Origin: Mesaphorura yosii
Lineage: Eukaryota; Arthropoda; Collembola; Poduromorpha; Tullbergiidae
Assembly: GCA_009869945.1 (NCBI GenBank)
Contig: WIXG01000801.1
Span: 1-20,892, forward strand
DNA: 20,892 nt
Direction of reading: 5' to 3'
Shown: piece by piece, positions 8,367 through 18,063 of the stretch
Numbering within the stretch: the stretch's first letter is position 1
Layout: every line of letters begins with the position of its first letter
Translations under genes and position numbers: made by a program
The notes under the pieces: model-generated
Seen by the model: the letters and a program-made list of their open reading frames with translations, nothing else
Told to the model about the DNA's origin: nothing
The model's database searches: none

Positions 8367-9965
8367 ATGGCGCAAGTGTCCGAGAACCGTGGGAAATATT
8401 CTCCCACCAAATTCTATTCTTTTACCAAGCACGAGGAGAGTGGGGGCACTTCAACCGTGGCGGCTCCTACCCCCACGCCCGATGGCAAAACGCCCGCCTT
8501 TGCTTGTGATGAGGAAGCCCAGCGAACGTCGGCCTCGATTTCCTTTTCGGTGGAGGTTGCCCACCAGAAATCGCAGCGTAGCAACGCTGAGGAAGGCGAC
8601 CAAAATGATAGATGCGTCGGACGGTTTCTGGCTCTATTTATCTGGTTTCGGCGGCATCTCGTCGATATTTTCTTGCCCTATCAGTTTCCACAGTCAGTCA
8701 GCGTTGATTACATGGCCTACCAGATTTGGGACAGTTTCCAGGTAAAGCTGTGCCACAAATTCCACAAATTTCTTGAGTCATGCTCTTTATCCTTGGGTTC
8801 GCGCTTACTCACCAGGCTTTCTTTAGCAGCGTCTGCTCGGTCTTGGCGACTCGCGCCGTATATGAAGCGCTCGGCGTTGGCGACGCGAAGTCCACAGCGC
8901 TGGCCGCCACGACAATCGTCATGCTCGAAGACGCGAGTGCGTGGATCGGCGAAATTCTATTTGGCTGGGCGTTCGGCCGCGCCTTCGACCACAGCAACAA
9001 GAAATGGCGGCTGTTTGCCGACGTGGGCTACGACCTTGTCCTGAGCTTCAAGCTGACGTACCCGCTCTACGCCTCGGAGTACCTCATCTTCATCTTCTGT
9101 GCCACGTCCTTCTTCAAATCGTTCCAGACCATTGCGGGGGATGCGACGCGGGCGGCGCTCATCGCGCATCAGGCGCGGGCCAACAACATTGGAAATGTGA
9201 AGGCGAAGGACCACGCTCAGGAGAAGTTTGTTAAGCTTACGGGGTTGGGAACTTCTTTGATGGTCCTGTATTTGCTGGACGGAAACATGCCGTACGTTTC
9301 TATTTCTCACTATTTTGAGGGCCTGCATTAATTTTTTAATTACCTGCGTCGATTTTAGGGTGATTTACTCTATTTTTGGCGGCTGCGTGCTCGCCCACAT
9401 CCCCGCCAACTACTTTGCCATAAAAACGATTCGCTACGAAGCTTTTAATCGGGCTCGGCTTCTTCTTTGCCTGCGCCACTTTCTCAAGACCGGCCAAATT
9501 CCATCACTACGTCGAGTTAATCGGGGAGAAAGCGTCATCCTCGGCTTTGGGCTGTCCGACCGCGACGTATGCGGGTTTCGAATTAACCTGGGCGAGAGAC
9601 TCACAAAGGCTTTCGCCGTGAAGCAAAATAAATGCGCCGTCGACGTCGAGGCTGTGATCAAGTACTTCGCCAGCGCAGGGAAGCCTTTTCTCGTTGTCGC
9701 GCATTGGAAGAAACGGCGAATCGACATCGTCCTGCATGAAGACGCCCAGCCGGCCGAAATCATCGAAGCGTACGTGCGGACGGTGTTCGTGGCCGTGTCG
9801 AAGGCCGGCTCCAATTTCGAGAAAGGACAGGAGAAAAGAATGCCCGGCGTGCTGGACACAGAAATCACTGAGCAATGGGCGACATTTCGAGCACTCGCGG
9901 TGGAGCGCGGCTACAATTTCGACGCGGACGAGATGGCGTGCGACGACTGGCGATCGAGGTGGTGA
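8367..9965 (+). CDS. RUS family (DUF647) protein, copy 2
   Basis: Three exons, 8367-8741, 8816-9291 and 9359-9965, give 485 aa. The introns are 74 nt (GTAAAG...ACCAG, phase 0) and 67 nt (GTACGT...TTTTAG, phase 2). The family core is stronger than in copy 1: FLPYQFPQSVSVDYMAYQIW, then LATRAVYEALGVGDAKS, then NKKWRLFADVGYDLVL, then AGDATRAALIAHQARANNIG. The tail IPSLRRVNRGESVILGFGLS matches copy 1 closely. The first ~80 residues are Ser/Thr/Lys-rich and unconserved. It is a tandem paralog of the gene at 6476, but the two share no intron position. I chose the ATG at 8367 because it is the first in this frame. Function is inferred only from the family: a multi-pass membrane protein of uncertain biochemical role. 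Confidence 0.88.
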
Positions 9966-10283
9966 CCGTGACAATAACGCGTTAAATGATTAAATCGTTA
10001 AATTGTTTAATAGTTTAATAATCCGCATTAATGAACTTTATGTGGTTTTCATGCCCGTACGTTTGCGTTGCACATAGGCTTTTGTGTGTAATTCTTTTGT
10101 TTAGCGTCCGTAATGTGAACGCGAATGCTTAATGAGCACGAACGTCTTTATTGGTTTAGCTTTATTTTGCCTGCTCACACACTTCCATTTCCGGAAATGC
10201 TCAACTTAATCAACTGCCGTGCCCAGCAGTGTATTTTGCGCCTGGGAACCGTGAAGTTCACGGTCAAGGCAGGGAAACCAGTC
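9966..10283. other. Intergenic, upstream of the first lipase gene
   Basis: AT-rich sequence with short TTAAAT/TTTAAT runs around 9980-10020. No clear poly(A) signal for the RUS gene and no TATA box. An in-frame ATG at 10125 would add 53 residues to the lipase, but those do not look like a signal peptide, whereas the ATG at 10284 gives one. Confidence 0.4.
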
Positions 10284-11756
10284 ATGGGCAAATTTTCCCG
10301 CGCATTCTGGCTCATTTCCGCGTCGCTCCTAGTTTTTGCGCCGCCACGGCTTTGGGGGCACCTGCAGAACGTTAGCGTGGGCGTGAGCCTGAATGGCACT
10401 TCCATGGGAGGTGATTGTGCCCACCGGATCTTCAAACTCTCTCTCCTGCCCTCCGACGAGACGTACCTCCGAACGCCGCAGCTCATCACAAAGTACAGCT
10501 ACCCCGTCGAGACGCACACGGTTGTCTCGGAAGATGGCTTTGTTCTCACGCTACACAGAATCCCTTACGGCAGGCTCAACAGCAAGACCGCCGAGAACTT
10601 CCCGGAGAAAGCGGGCTCGACGCGACCCGCCGTACTCCTCCAACATGGCCTCCTCTGCACGTCCGCCGACTGGCTGATGCAGCCCGAAGACGATTCACTG
10701 CCCCTCCTGCTCGCCAACGCAGGTTACGACGTGTGGCTGGGCAACGCCCGCGGCAGTTCTTACTCGGGCAGGCACACACGTGCACGGCTCAGTCGGCGGT
10801 CACTGCAGTACTGGAAGTTTAGCTGGCACGAAATGGGCCGGTACGACATTCCGAGGATCATCGACTACATCCTTGCTACGAGCGGAGAGCCCAAACTTTA
10901 CTTTATCGGGCACTCGATGGGCGGGACAATGTTCTTGGTCGCGATGGCCCTGCACCCGGAGTACAACACCAAAATCCGGTCGATGTACGGCCTCGCCCCC
11001 GCTACGTTCTCGGACCACGTGGCCAGCCCACTTCTCGTCATGGCGGCGCCTTTCTTCCCGTTAATTGAGGTAAGCCTAAGAATTTTTACTCGCAGGTTTC
11101 TTCCCGAGATTCCCGACTGATTTTTTTTGTCGTTTAGCTCGTCATGAATGTCATCAGCTTCGGCCAACTCATCCCTCCGCTCCTGCTCCGTCTCATGAAC
11201 GCCTTTGGCCCACTCTTCTGTGCTCCGTCGCCCGCGGCGCTCGCATTCTGTGCCCCGTTTTTCTTTGTCATCGCCGGCTTCGATCCCTGCCAGTTTAACA
11301 CCACACAGCAAATCAGCAAGATCGTCGGTCACACGCCGGACTCGACTTCCTTTCGTGCGCTGGGCCACTACGTCCAGCTGATGGGGACGGGGAAATTCCG
11401 TGCGTACGACCACGGCGGGGCGGAGCAGAACAGGCGCGTTTACGGGCGAGACACACCGCCTGATTATGATCTGAGCAAAGTCACAGCGAAAGTCGCCATC
11501 TTCTGGGGCGAAAATGACCTGCTCGTAACGCCAAAGGTAAGTAGGCGTAGGCTCCAGTCTTAATGATATTAAGCAACTAGACTTGCCCCGTTTACGTTTA
11601 CAGGACGTGGCGACTCTTGTCCAACAGCTACCGAACGTTATTGTGAACCACCGCGTGAACTTTGACCTTTGGAACCACCTCGATTTTACGTATGGAATCG
11701 ACGCCAAGCCTCTGATTTACGATGAGATCATGAAACTGATGGCGAAGCACTACTGA
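10284..11756 (+). CDS. Acid lipase family protein (alpha/beta hydrolase), copy A
   Basis: Three exons, 10284-11069, 11138-11536 and 11604-11756, give 445 aa; the introns are 68 and 67 nt, both phase 0. An N-terminal signal peptide (AFWLISASLLVFAPP) directs it to the secretory pathway, so it is gut-secreted or lysosomal. The N-terminal Abhydro_lipase signature is present (VETHTVVSEDGFVLTLHRIP), as are the oxyanion segment LLQHGLLCTSADW and YDVWLGNARGSSYS. The nucleophile elbow is GHSMGG (Ser211). The other catalytic residues are Asp389 in ENDLLV and His420 in WNHLDF, each at the usual place. These enzymes hydrolyse triacylglycerols or sterol esters. All catalytic residues are intact, so it is probably active. 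A close paralog lies at 13834-15329. Confidence 0.9.
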
Positions 11757-11774
11757 CTACTACTAATTTGAAAG

Positions 11775-11780
11775 AATAAA
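11775..11780 (+). terminator. Poly(A) signal of lipase copy A
   Basis: AATAAA lies 18 nt after the stop codon. Confidence 0.7.
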
Positions 11781-11814
11781 GATTCCCAGCTTTCCCGCCG
11801 TAATTTTTGAACAG

Positions 11815-11820
11815 TTTATT
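11815..11820 (-). terminator. Poly(A) signal of the protease relic (minus strand)
   Basis: TTTATT on the plus strand reads AATAAA on the minus strand, immediately downstream of the last open frame of the protease relic. It lies only 35 nt from the convergent lipase signal. Confidence 0.45.
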
Positions 11821-11821
11821 G

Positions 11822-12970
11822 TCAATGAGGCGTGTCGCATGCATGCTGGCGCACAGGTTTTGCTTCTTTATCCTTATCAGTAGTGCGATGCCAGTACCTC
11901 AAAGAATGGGAACCGCCCGAGTCGAAGCCGTCCTGCTTCTCAAAGTGGGTCCGACCGAAGAAGGCAGGAGCCTTGCCTAAGGGCTCAGCGCCTCCCACGA
12001 TTTGAGACTGCATGGATCCACGTAACCTCCTTCCGCTGAAGGGCGCTCGTACGCCGGCAAATGGCGTGCGTACTCTGAGCACGGGATGAGCAGCGTGAGC
12101 GTCGTGGCGCTTGGGAAGATGTTCCAAAACGAGTCAAGCACGTGTTCGTCGGCCGTGAAGGTCTTCGGGTCGTATGTCTGGTAAATGTAGTACAGGCGCT
12201 TCACGGGCAGAATTTGGACGTCGGGGTCAAGCTGATTCAGGCTGTAGTCGCTGGATACGGCGCCGAGAGCCACTTTGAACTCCGATGGAGGGAGGTCCTC
12301 ACCGCTCGTCGTCGTCACGCAGTGTGCAGCAGTCAGGATGATCGACTTGCGAACGATTGAGCCCCCACAAATGTCGAGGTAGTTCCATTTTGAAGAGTTC
12401 GGACCAATCGGCGGAAAATTGTGGCGTACCATGACCAGGAAACGCGTTCCGTCCAAATTCCGTTGATGATGAGCGGCTTGGAGTTGATTCTTCCTGCAGT
12501 CCTCGACTCAGAAGTGCGAGTTATAACGGGAGATTCCCCTTGACCAGGTTCCATTCGGGCCACAAACGAGCTCGCCCTCGCGCTCTTCTTCAGGCGGGCC
12601 TCCGTCGATTCCCAGGCCGAGAGGCACAAAGTGCTCTTTGCAGAGATATTGGATAACGGCGCCTGGAGGCTTGGGGGCAATGCTCGTGCAGTCGTCTGGC
12701 GCTAGTGGCGTGGGCGAGGATGCATTCATCGATGGCAAGGCATCGTAAATCAGCAGACATTCTACTAACAGTCGTGACATGGTTAAGTGCCAGTGCCAAA
12801 CTTCTAATTTAACTGTAACAGTAACTGTTTAATTTACCTCGGAAGAAGGGCGCAATGCTTCACAATTTCGGTTTCAATCCTGTTGTGACAGTGGCAATCA
12901 ACGAGAGGTGGAGTCCAATGCTTACCAAGAAGAGAGCCGGAACAACGACAAATTTGATACTGGTGTCCAT
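11822..12970 (-). pseudogene. Sushi (CCP) plus trypsin-like serine protease, broken
   Basis: Reading on the minus strand, a possible signal-peptide exon (12970-12926, ending at CTTG|GTAAGC) is followed by a sushi/CCP module at about 12780-12511. The module has DDCTSI, YLCKEH, ELVCGPNGTWS. The same frame then meets a single TGA (12510-12508) and continues into a trypsin domain with WNYLDICGGSIV and ILTAAHCV (His of the triad). After FTADEHVLDSFWNIF the match weakens: the expected catalytic Asp context (DIA.L) is altered and the frame ends at 11977. A different frame holds IVGGAEPLGK and FDSGGSH, perhaps the remnant of the GDSGGP serine site. One in-frame stop, one apparent frameshift and a shortened catalytic domain argue for a pseudogene. 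Intact relatives are modular serine proteases of immune cascades. The exact 3' splice site of the first intron is not resolved. Confidence 0.65.
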
Positions 12971-13833
12971 TTGGAGTAATTTGAAATGTACGCTCGGACC
13001 GACGGCGCAGTCGCAGTCAAAATTGGCGGATATTTATTTACAAGCAAACTCCTAAGCAAGCAGCAAGTCGCAATAGCCCGGCTCCGTTGGTTCCGTTCAG
13101 CGATTGCCAACATACGAAAGAAACAGCAAACAGAAACAGGTTTCGAAATTCAAGGCGAGGGGGTTTGCTATTGCTGCCGCCGGAGCCGGTTGTCAGTTCC
13201 CTTGTCTTGTGGCCGCGATTGCGATTGCAGCTGCGATTGTCTTGCAAAATTGCATTTGCATGTGGCAATCAGCACGTCTTACGAAAGCTCACGAATTCGA
13301 CCAAATTCCCGAGCTTTGACTGTAAAAAGCAGCTTTCTTCCAGCCTAACTTTGCAATCTCAATCACGATCATTTTTGGAATACCGCTCCCCTTCAATCAT
13401 GAAAAATGAAAAGTATGGCATGGATTGCGTATTGCTAATTAAAGGATGAACTTCAGATTTATCGCTTTTGTTTTCGTGCTTGCGCTTGGCTGTGCTCTTT
13501 TTTCCATTTCCATTGTTTGTGCTCATTGATTATTATTATGATCGTGTCCGAAGGGTAATTATATCACATCAAATGAGGAAGTGGCCTAACGATAATGTAA
13601 TGACTGACGTGAATTATTGTTCATCGGTCAATTCAGTCAATTTAAATTACAGTACGTTCATTAATGGCTTGCGCTGCGGTTTTTGCAATTTTCCTACATT
13701 TGCGAGGGTGGAAAGAGCAGTGTATGTTATGTCAAGGACGTGCGTAGGCGCACGAGCTAAATGACTTCATCAGCTGTCCAGCCTGCCAGCCGTTCGTCCG
13801 TCCGTCAGTCCATTCGTCAGCCCGCTAGAAATC
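12971..13833. other. Intergenic region between the protease relic and lipase copy B
   Basis: Several short ORFs exist on both strands but none has a recognisable domain or a consistent splice pattern. A run of GATTGCGATTGCAGCTGCGATTG-like sequence at about 13218-13240 is simple-repeat-like. The 60 nt before 13834 have a CCGTCCGTCAGTCC-type tandem pattern and probably form the 5' leader of lipase copy B. Confidence 0.45.
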
Positions 13834-15329
13834 ATGAACCGACGATTCCTCGTGCTGTGGCTTACCTTTGCTCTGCTTCTTCCGCCAAGGCTGGGGCAGC
13901 AGCTCAATATTAGCCCGAAATTCCCGGAGAAACGACAGAAAACCTCCCGCCAGCTTTCCAGTAAGGTCAACCGAACCCGCGCGAGCACGAGCATGGGGAC
14001 GGCGCAGAGCTCCTCGCAGAGGGCTCTCGCAGGCAACGACTGTGCCCGTCAAATCTTCCGTCTTTCCATCCTGCCTTCGGGCGACGCGTACCTGCGCACA
14101 CCGCAAATGATAACAAAATATGGCTATCCCGTCGAGACGCACACTGTCACGTCGAAGGACGGCTACATTCTCACGCTTTTCCGAATCCCTTCTGGGAAGG
14201 TCGACACGAAGAGCGCCGAGAATTTTCCGGAGGAGGCCGACTCCACCCGCCCCGTGGCGCTGCTGCACCACGGAATCATGTGCACGTCCGCCGACTGGCT
14301 GATGCAGCCCGAAGACGATTCGCTGCCGTACATGCTCGCCAACGCAGGCTACGACGTGTGGCTCATGAACGCACGCGGGTCAACCTACTCCAACAAGCAC
14401 CGGAGACTCAATTCTTATCAGCTCAAGTATTGGAAGTTTAGCTGGCACGAAATGGCACAGTTTGACCTGCCACGGATTATCGATTACGTCCTCGCAACGA
14501 GCGGCGAGCCGAAGCTGTACTTTATCGGGCACTCGATGGGCGGCTCCATCTTCTTCGCAATGATGTCAATGTACCCGGAGTACAACGACAAAATCCGGTC
14601 GATGATCGGCTTGGCCCCCGCCTCGTACATGGACCACATCGCCACGCCGTTGGCGCTCCTCGCCCCCGTCGCGTCTATACTCGAATTCGTTCAGAATCTG
14701 ATTGGGTTCGGCGAGTTTCTGCCGCCTCTGCTCGTGCCGCTCATCAACATCTTCGGCCCGCTCGTGTGTGCTCCGTCCCCCGTTGCGCTGACCTTCTGTG
14801 GCGTGTGGTTCGCCGTCATCGCGGGTTTAGATCCGTGTCAGTTCAACACGACGCAGGTCATCAGCAAACTTGTCGGCCACACGCCCGACGTGACATCCTT
14901 CCCCACGCTCTCCCACTACATTCAGCTAATTCAGTCAAAGAAGTTCCGCGCGTTCGACCACGGCGAGGTGGAAAATAGGAAAAAATACGGTCAGAGCACG
15001 CCGCCGGATTACGACTTGAGAAAGGTCACGTCGAAGGTTGCTGTGTTTTGGGGGCCGAACGACCTCGTCATCACACCAAAGGTAAGGCAGTCGGCCATGT
15101 AAGGCGGGCAGAAATTCATGCACAATGCAAAATTCCATATTTTCGTTCCATTATCAACCATTTTTGTATGCAGGACGTCGCCCACCTCGTCCGCGAGCTG
15201 CCAAACGTCATTGCGAACAATCGAGTCGCCTTTGATCTATGGAATCACCTCGATTTTACGTACGGAATCGACGCGAGACCGCTCGTTTACGATGAGATGC
15301 TGAGGATAATGGCTAAGCACTATAATTAA
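13834..15329 (+). CDS. Acid lipase family protein (alpha/beta hydrolase), copy B
   Basis: Two exons, 13834-15081 and 15174-15329, give 467 aa with a 92-nt phase-0 intron (GTAAGG...TGCAG). It has a signal peptide (MNRRFLVLWLTFALLLPP) and a longer Ser/Arg-rich linker than copy A. Conserved segments are YPVETHTVTSKDGYILTLF, LLHHGIMCTSADW and YDVWLMNARGSTYS. The catalytic triad is intact: Ser234 in GHSMGG, Asp410 in PNDLVI, His441 in WNHLDF. It is closely related to copy A along its whole length, including WLMQPEDDSLP and KYWKFSWHEM. It lacks the first intron of copy A but keeps the second at the same place (TPK|DV). It presumably works as a secreted or lysosomal neutral-lipid or sterol-ester hydrolase. 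Confidence 0.9.
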
Positions 15330-15376
15330 ATACAAATGCAAACTGTTGATTACTTAATATTAAAAATCATCTTCAT

Positions 15377-15382
15377 AATAAA
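15377..15382 (+). terminator. Poly(A) signal of lipase copy B
   Basis: AATAAA lies 47 nt after the stop codon. Confidence 0.65.
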
Positions 15383-15597
15383 AATATGAGACACCGCTAA
15401 AAGGATCAAAATCAAGGCGACTTTTCTTTCATTTGAGGTCATCGCCCTCGTGTCTCCTCGTCTTGTCCTAATTTTAATTATAATCTTTGTCATTTCCCGG
15501 TTCACGTCCATCGTCAATTCAGTTTAAATGCACTGAACAAATCAAACTCCAAACTCGTTCATTCCACAAGCGCCCCACGACAAGGAGACCTCTGCAC
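15383..15597. other. Intergenic, nothing recognised
   Basis: No supported gene, promoter or repeat was seen here. Confidence 0.4.
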
Positions 15598-15658
15598 TGC
15601 CACGCATGCTGTATTTATTACGCGTGTGCGTAATAAATACACACACGCGCGCGTGGCA
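15598..15658. repeat. Strong cruciform-forming palindrome
   Basis: A perfect 13-bp inverted repeat (GTATTTATTACGC at 15611-15623, GCGTAATAAATAC at 15628-15640) has a 4-nt loop. It is nested in a second 8-bp pair (TGCCACGC at 15598-15605, GCGTGGCA at 15651-15658). It is followed by alternating CG/CA sequence prone to Z-DNA. Transcribed, it would form a stable hairpin; no mature small RNA can be assigned. Confidence 0.7.
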
Positions 15659-15703
15659 TACGCGTAAAACAATGTGTTTGATCCAATCACTTCGTCACTG
15701 CGC

Positions 15704-15967
15704 ATGCACGCTTGTCAGCCGCCTCCAAAGCAGCTGAAGCCAAAGCCAAGAGCGCCGCTGTGCAGTACGGGCCAGGTGAGTTTTGAGTTTACTGATAAGC
15801 ATGCTGCTCAGTGATCCGTCACGATGATCGTATCACTGTGAACACCTCCCATTTGCGATTTCCAGTGTAAGGTGCTCCTCAGCCACATCTACGAGTTTGC
15901 AATCACAACGACCTTGATTCCAATTCTGAAGAATCGCGGTCACGACGTGGCGTACGAGACTGGATGA
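15704..15967 (+). pseudogene. Possible UDP-glucuronosyltransferase N-terminal relic
   Basis: Two short open segments can be joined in phase across a GT-AG intron: 15704-15775 and 15866-15967 (intron GTGAGT...TTCCAG). The second encodes CKVLLSHIYEF, then TLIPILKNRGHDVAYETG. This resembles the start of UGT enzymes, where a VLF..IY.F..H strand-loop is followed by L..RGHDVT..T. The rest of a UGT (UDP-sugar-binding domain, membrane anchor) is absent and the frame closes at 15967. The upstream exon has no good signal peptide. This is a weak call from one short motif run; it could be chance. Confidence 0.3.
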
Positions 15968-16196
15968 CGGCTGATAACGAGACGGTGGTAAGAAAACGAC
16001 CAAAATCAAAGTCATGGTTTTGATATTTGGCAACGTATTTCGGATTTCTGTACGAATTATTCATGTGTACCACGCTGTACGTTTATTACCCGTCATACCT
16101 GACCAACACTGATAACCTCGATCCTTCATGTCGTGTGGATTATGGTCATTGGATGACTATATCAATTATTGAAAGAAAGCGACATTTTCCATGCTA

Positions 16197-16205
16197 CCAA
16201 TCAAC
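16197..16205 (+). repeat. Candidate 9-bp target-site duplication, left copy
   Basis: CCAATCAAC precedes the left end of the MULE and recurs at 18211-18219 next to the right end. Nine base pairs is the classic Mutator-superfamily duplication length. Confidence 0.7.
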
Positions 16206-16215
16206 CCTAACCCGA

Positions 16216-16334
16216 CAGATTATTGCGACAAGATTATTGCGAGCCTCATTATTGCCGAAATATTATTGCAATAACAAATTATTGCGATGCTTCGTTTATT
16301 GTGATCCAATCTTATTTCTGTCTTTGTTATTGCT
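16216..16334 (+). repeat. Left MULE end: phased ATTATTGCG array
   Basis: Copies of ATTATTGCG or close variants begin at about 16219, 16233, 16248, 16262, 16278 and 16294, with weaker ones at about 16311 and 16326. The spacings are 14-16 nt. They probably serve as repeated transposase-binding sites. Confidence 0.75.
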
Positions 16335-16387
16335 GGGCGCTTTTAATGTTGACTTTGAGCAAGTAAGCAGATGAGGTCATTACTCAT

Positions 16388-16397
16388 TATATAAAAG
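16388..16397 (+). promoter_or_regulatory. TATA box of the transposase gene
   Basis: TATATAAAAG lies about 130 nt upstream of the transposase ATG and inside the element. Confidence 0.55.
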
Positions 16398-16520
16398 TCT
16401 TGAGTGCAAGTAAACTTTACCCCAACTGTAACAGATAGCGATTATGCGCCAACAATTTTAGTCGTATTTGCGAGCTGAGCCGAACAGCACGAAATTCATT
16501 TTGTTCAGTTTTATTTAAAC

Positions 16521-18005
16521 ATGGCCAACTTAACTGAATCATCCAAGAAGAAGCCCGTATTCATTCACGAGGGATATACTTTTATAAAAGAGAGGAATGG
16601 AGCAGGCGCCAAGACAATTTGGCATTGTACCGAATGGAAACCCACCGACGACAGGTGCATTGGGAGATTACATACAGTTAACGGTGAAGTGACGTGGCAT
16701 TCAGATAACCATAATCATGCTGCAGATCCAAGCAAACTTGTGATGAGAAAGTTCGTGCAGCAGGTGAAGGCTCAAGCAATTGCGAGCACAAGCTCCCCCG
16801 CCGAAATTATTGCAACTTCTTCTGCATACATACCTCCTGACGTCGCATCAGCCTTGCCAAAGATGAGCACACTTAAGAAAACAATCAATCGAACAAGGAA
16901 TGCTCTCGTGCCTGCTGTAAATCCTCAAACCCTCGACGAATTAAAAATACCGGCAGCTTTTGCAAGTACGGACAAGGGTGAATGTTTTTTGGCATTGGAC
17001 TCAGGAGCTGAACCGAGAGTTTTAATTTTTACAACAGAACAAAATCTCACTTTCCTCAAAAGATGCTTGCACTGGTACTTCGATGGAACATTTAAGGCCG
17101 CACCTCCGCTTTTTGATCAGTTCTTCGTGCTTCATGGGAAATTGGGCGACTCGGCACCGATTCCACTCGTGTACTGCCTGATGTCTTGCCGCACCGAGGA
17201 GGCGTATGACATTGTGTTTGACTATTTGGCTGGCAAACTGGACTATTATGAACCGCAAACTATAATGAGCGACTTCGAGCTGGCGTCCAGAGCTTCGTTC
17301 TCGAAACATTTTCCAAGCACTCAACAACGCGGATGTTGGTTTCATTTTATGCAAGCCGTTTGGAAACACATCCAGCAAGATCGAGAAATCCATAAAAAGT
17401 ACAGAGAAGACGCATATTTTGCTTTCCACTTGCGCTACCTTACCGCCCTTGCATTTGTTCCGCCGGATAAAGTGGTGATTTCCTTCGAAAAAATTAAACA
17501 AATGCCATTCTTCACCGAGAATAAAATCTTACTGGAGAATTTCGTTTCATATTTTGAGACGACATGGATTGGCGAAAAACGGAGAACTCGAAGAGCACGA
17601 CCGTTATTTCCAGTCGTGCTATGGAATGTGAATACTGCTATTCTTATGGACTGGGACAAAACAAATAATGCGTGCTTCAACAAAGCTTTCGCAAGCTTGC
17701 TGGGAGCAGTTCATCCTACAGTTTGGAAGTTTCTCAATAGCTTGAAGCAAAAGCAAAATTTGAGTGAGGTGAGCTCTCCATGCGCATTATTTAAACGATT
17801 AAAGATGCACATCACTGGGCTCAAGCTTGCTAATACTGCATTTCAGATCGCTATTATCAAAATTCTGTCTGGTGAATCGCAGCCACCTAGAAAGCGTCAA
17901 AAGTTTGTCACGCTTGCTGAGAAGCTGCGAAATGTTGTGATTGACTTCTCTGAGCGGGATCTCGACGTTTTTCTAAAGAGTATTGTTTGCCATATTTCAT
18001 TCTAA
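16521..18005 (+). CDS. FLYWCH-type MULE transposase
   Basis: A 494-aa uninterrupted protein. Residues 13-66 form a FLYWCH zinc finger (F14, Y19, W34, C36, C46, HNH at 64-66), the DNA-binding domain common in animal MULE transposases. The MULE catalytic domain follows: WYFDGTFKAAPPLFDQFFVL (first Asp, D188), IMSDFELASRASF (second Asp, D251) and GCWFHFMQAVWKHI (C272 and H275). Next come YFETTWIG and, at about 379-388, DKTNNACFNKAF. In many relatives that last motif reads TNN..EG followed by W/F, so this copy looks slightly shortened. A basic tail (PPRKRQK) may be a nuclear signal. The protein would cut and rejoin element ends in the nucleus. Codons are AT-rich, unlike the surrounding lipase and RUS genes, as expected for a mobile gene. 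Confidence 0.85.
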   Translation: MANLTESSKKKPVFIHEGYTFIKERNGAGAKTIWHCTEWKPTDDRCIGRLHTVNGEVTWHSDNHNHAADPSKLVMRKFVQQVKAQAIASTSSPAEIIATSSAYIPPDVASALPKMSTLKKTINRTRNALVPAVNPQTLDELKIPAAFASTDKGECFLALDSGAEPRVLIFTTEQNLTFLKRCLHWYFDGTFKAAPPLFDQFFVLHGKLGDSAPIPLVYCLMSCRTEEAYDIVFDYLAGKLDYYEPQTIMSDFELASRASFSKHFPSTQQRGCWFHFMQAVWKHIQQDREIHKKYREDAYFAFHLRYLTALAFVPPDKVVISFEKIKQMPFFTENKILLENFVSYFETTWIGEKRRTRRARPLFPVVLWNVNTAILMDWDKTNNACFNKAFASLLGAVHPTVWKFLNSLKQKQNLSEVSSPCALFKRLKMHITGLKLANTAFQIAIIKILSGESQPPRKRQKFVTLAEKLRNVVIDFSERDLDVFLKSIVCHISF

Positions 18006-18063
18006 TTTTCGAATTCTTGACTTCAAAATTTATGTTTGTGTAATCTAGGTGTTTAAATTTTGT

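Noticed and set aside
10898..11707. 269-codon minus-strand ORF
   Set aside because: It is antisense to lipase copy A and runs through both introns; composition is that of a shadow frame.
12508..12510. TGA as a selenocysteine codon in the protease
   Set aside because: No Cys is expected at that exact place, no SECIS-like structure was recognised, and the downstream catalytic domain is also damaged, so a nonsense mutation is simpler.
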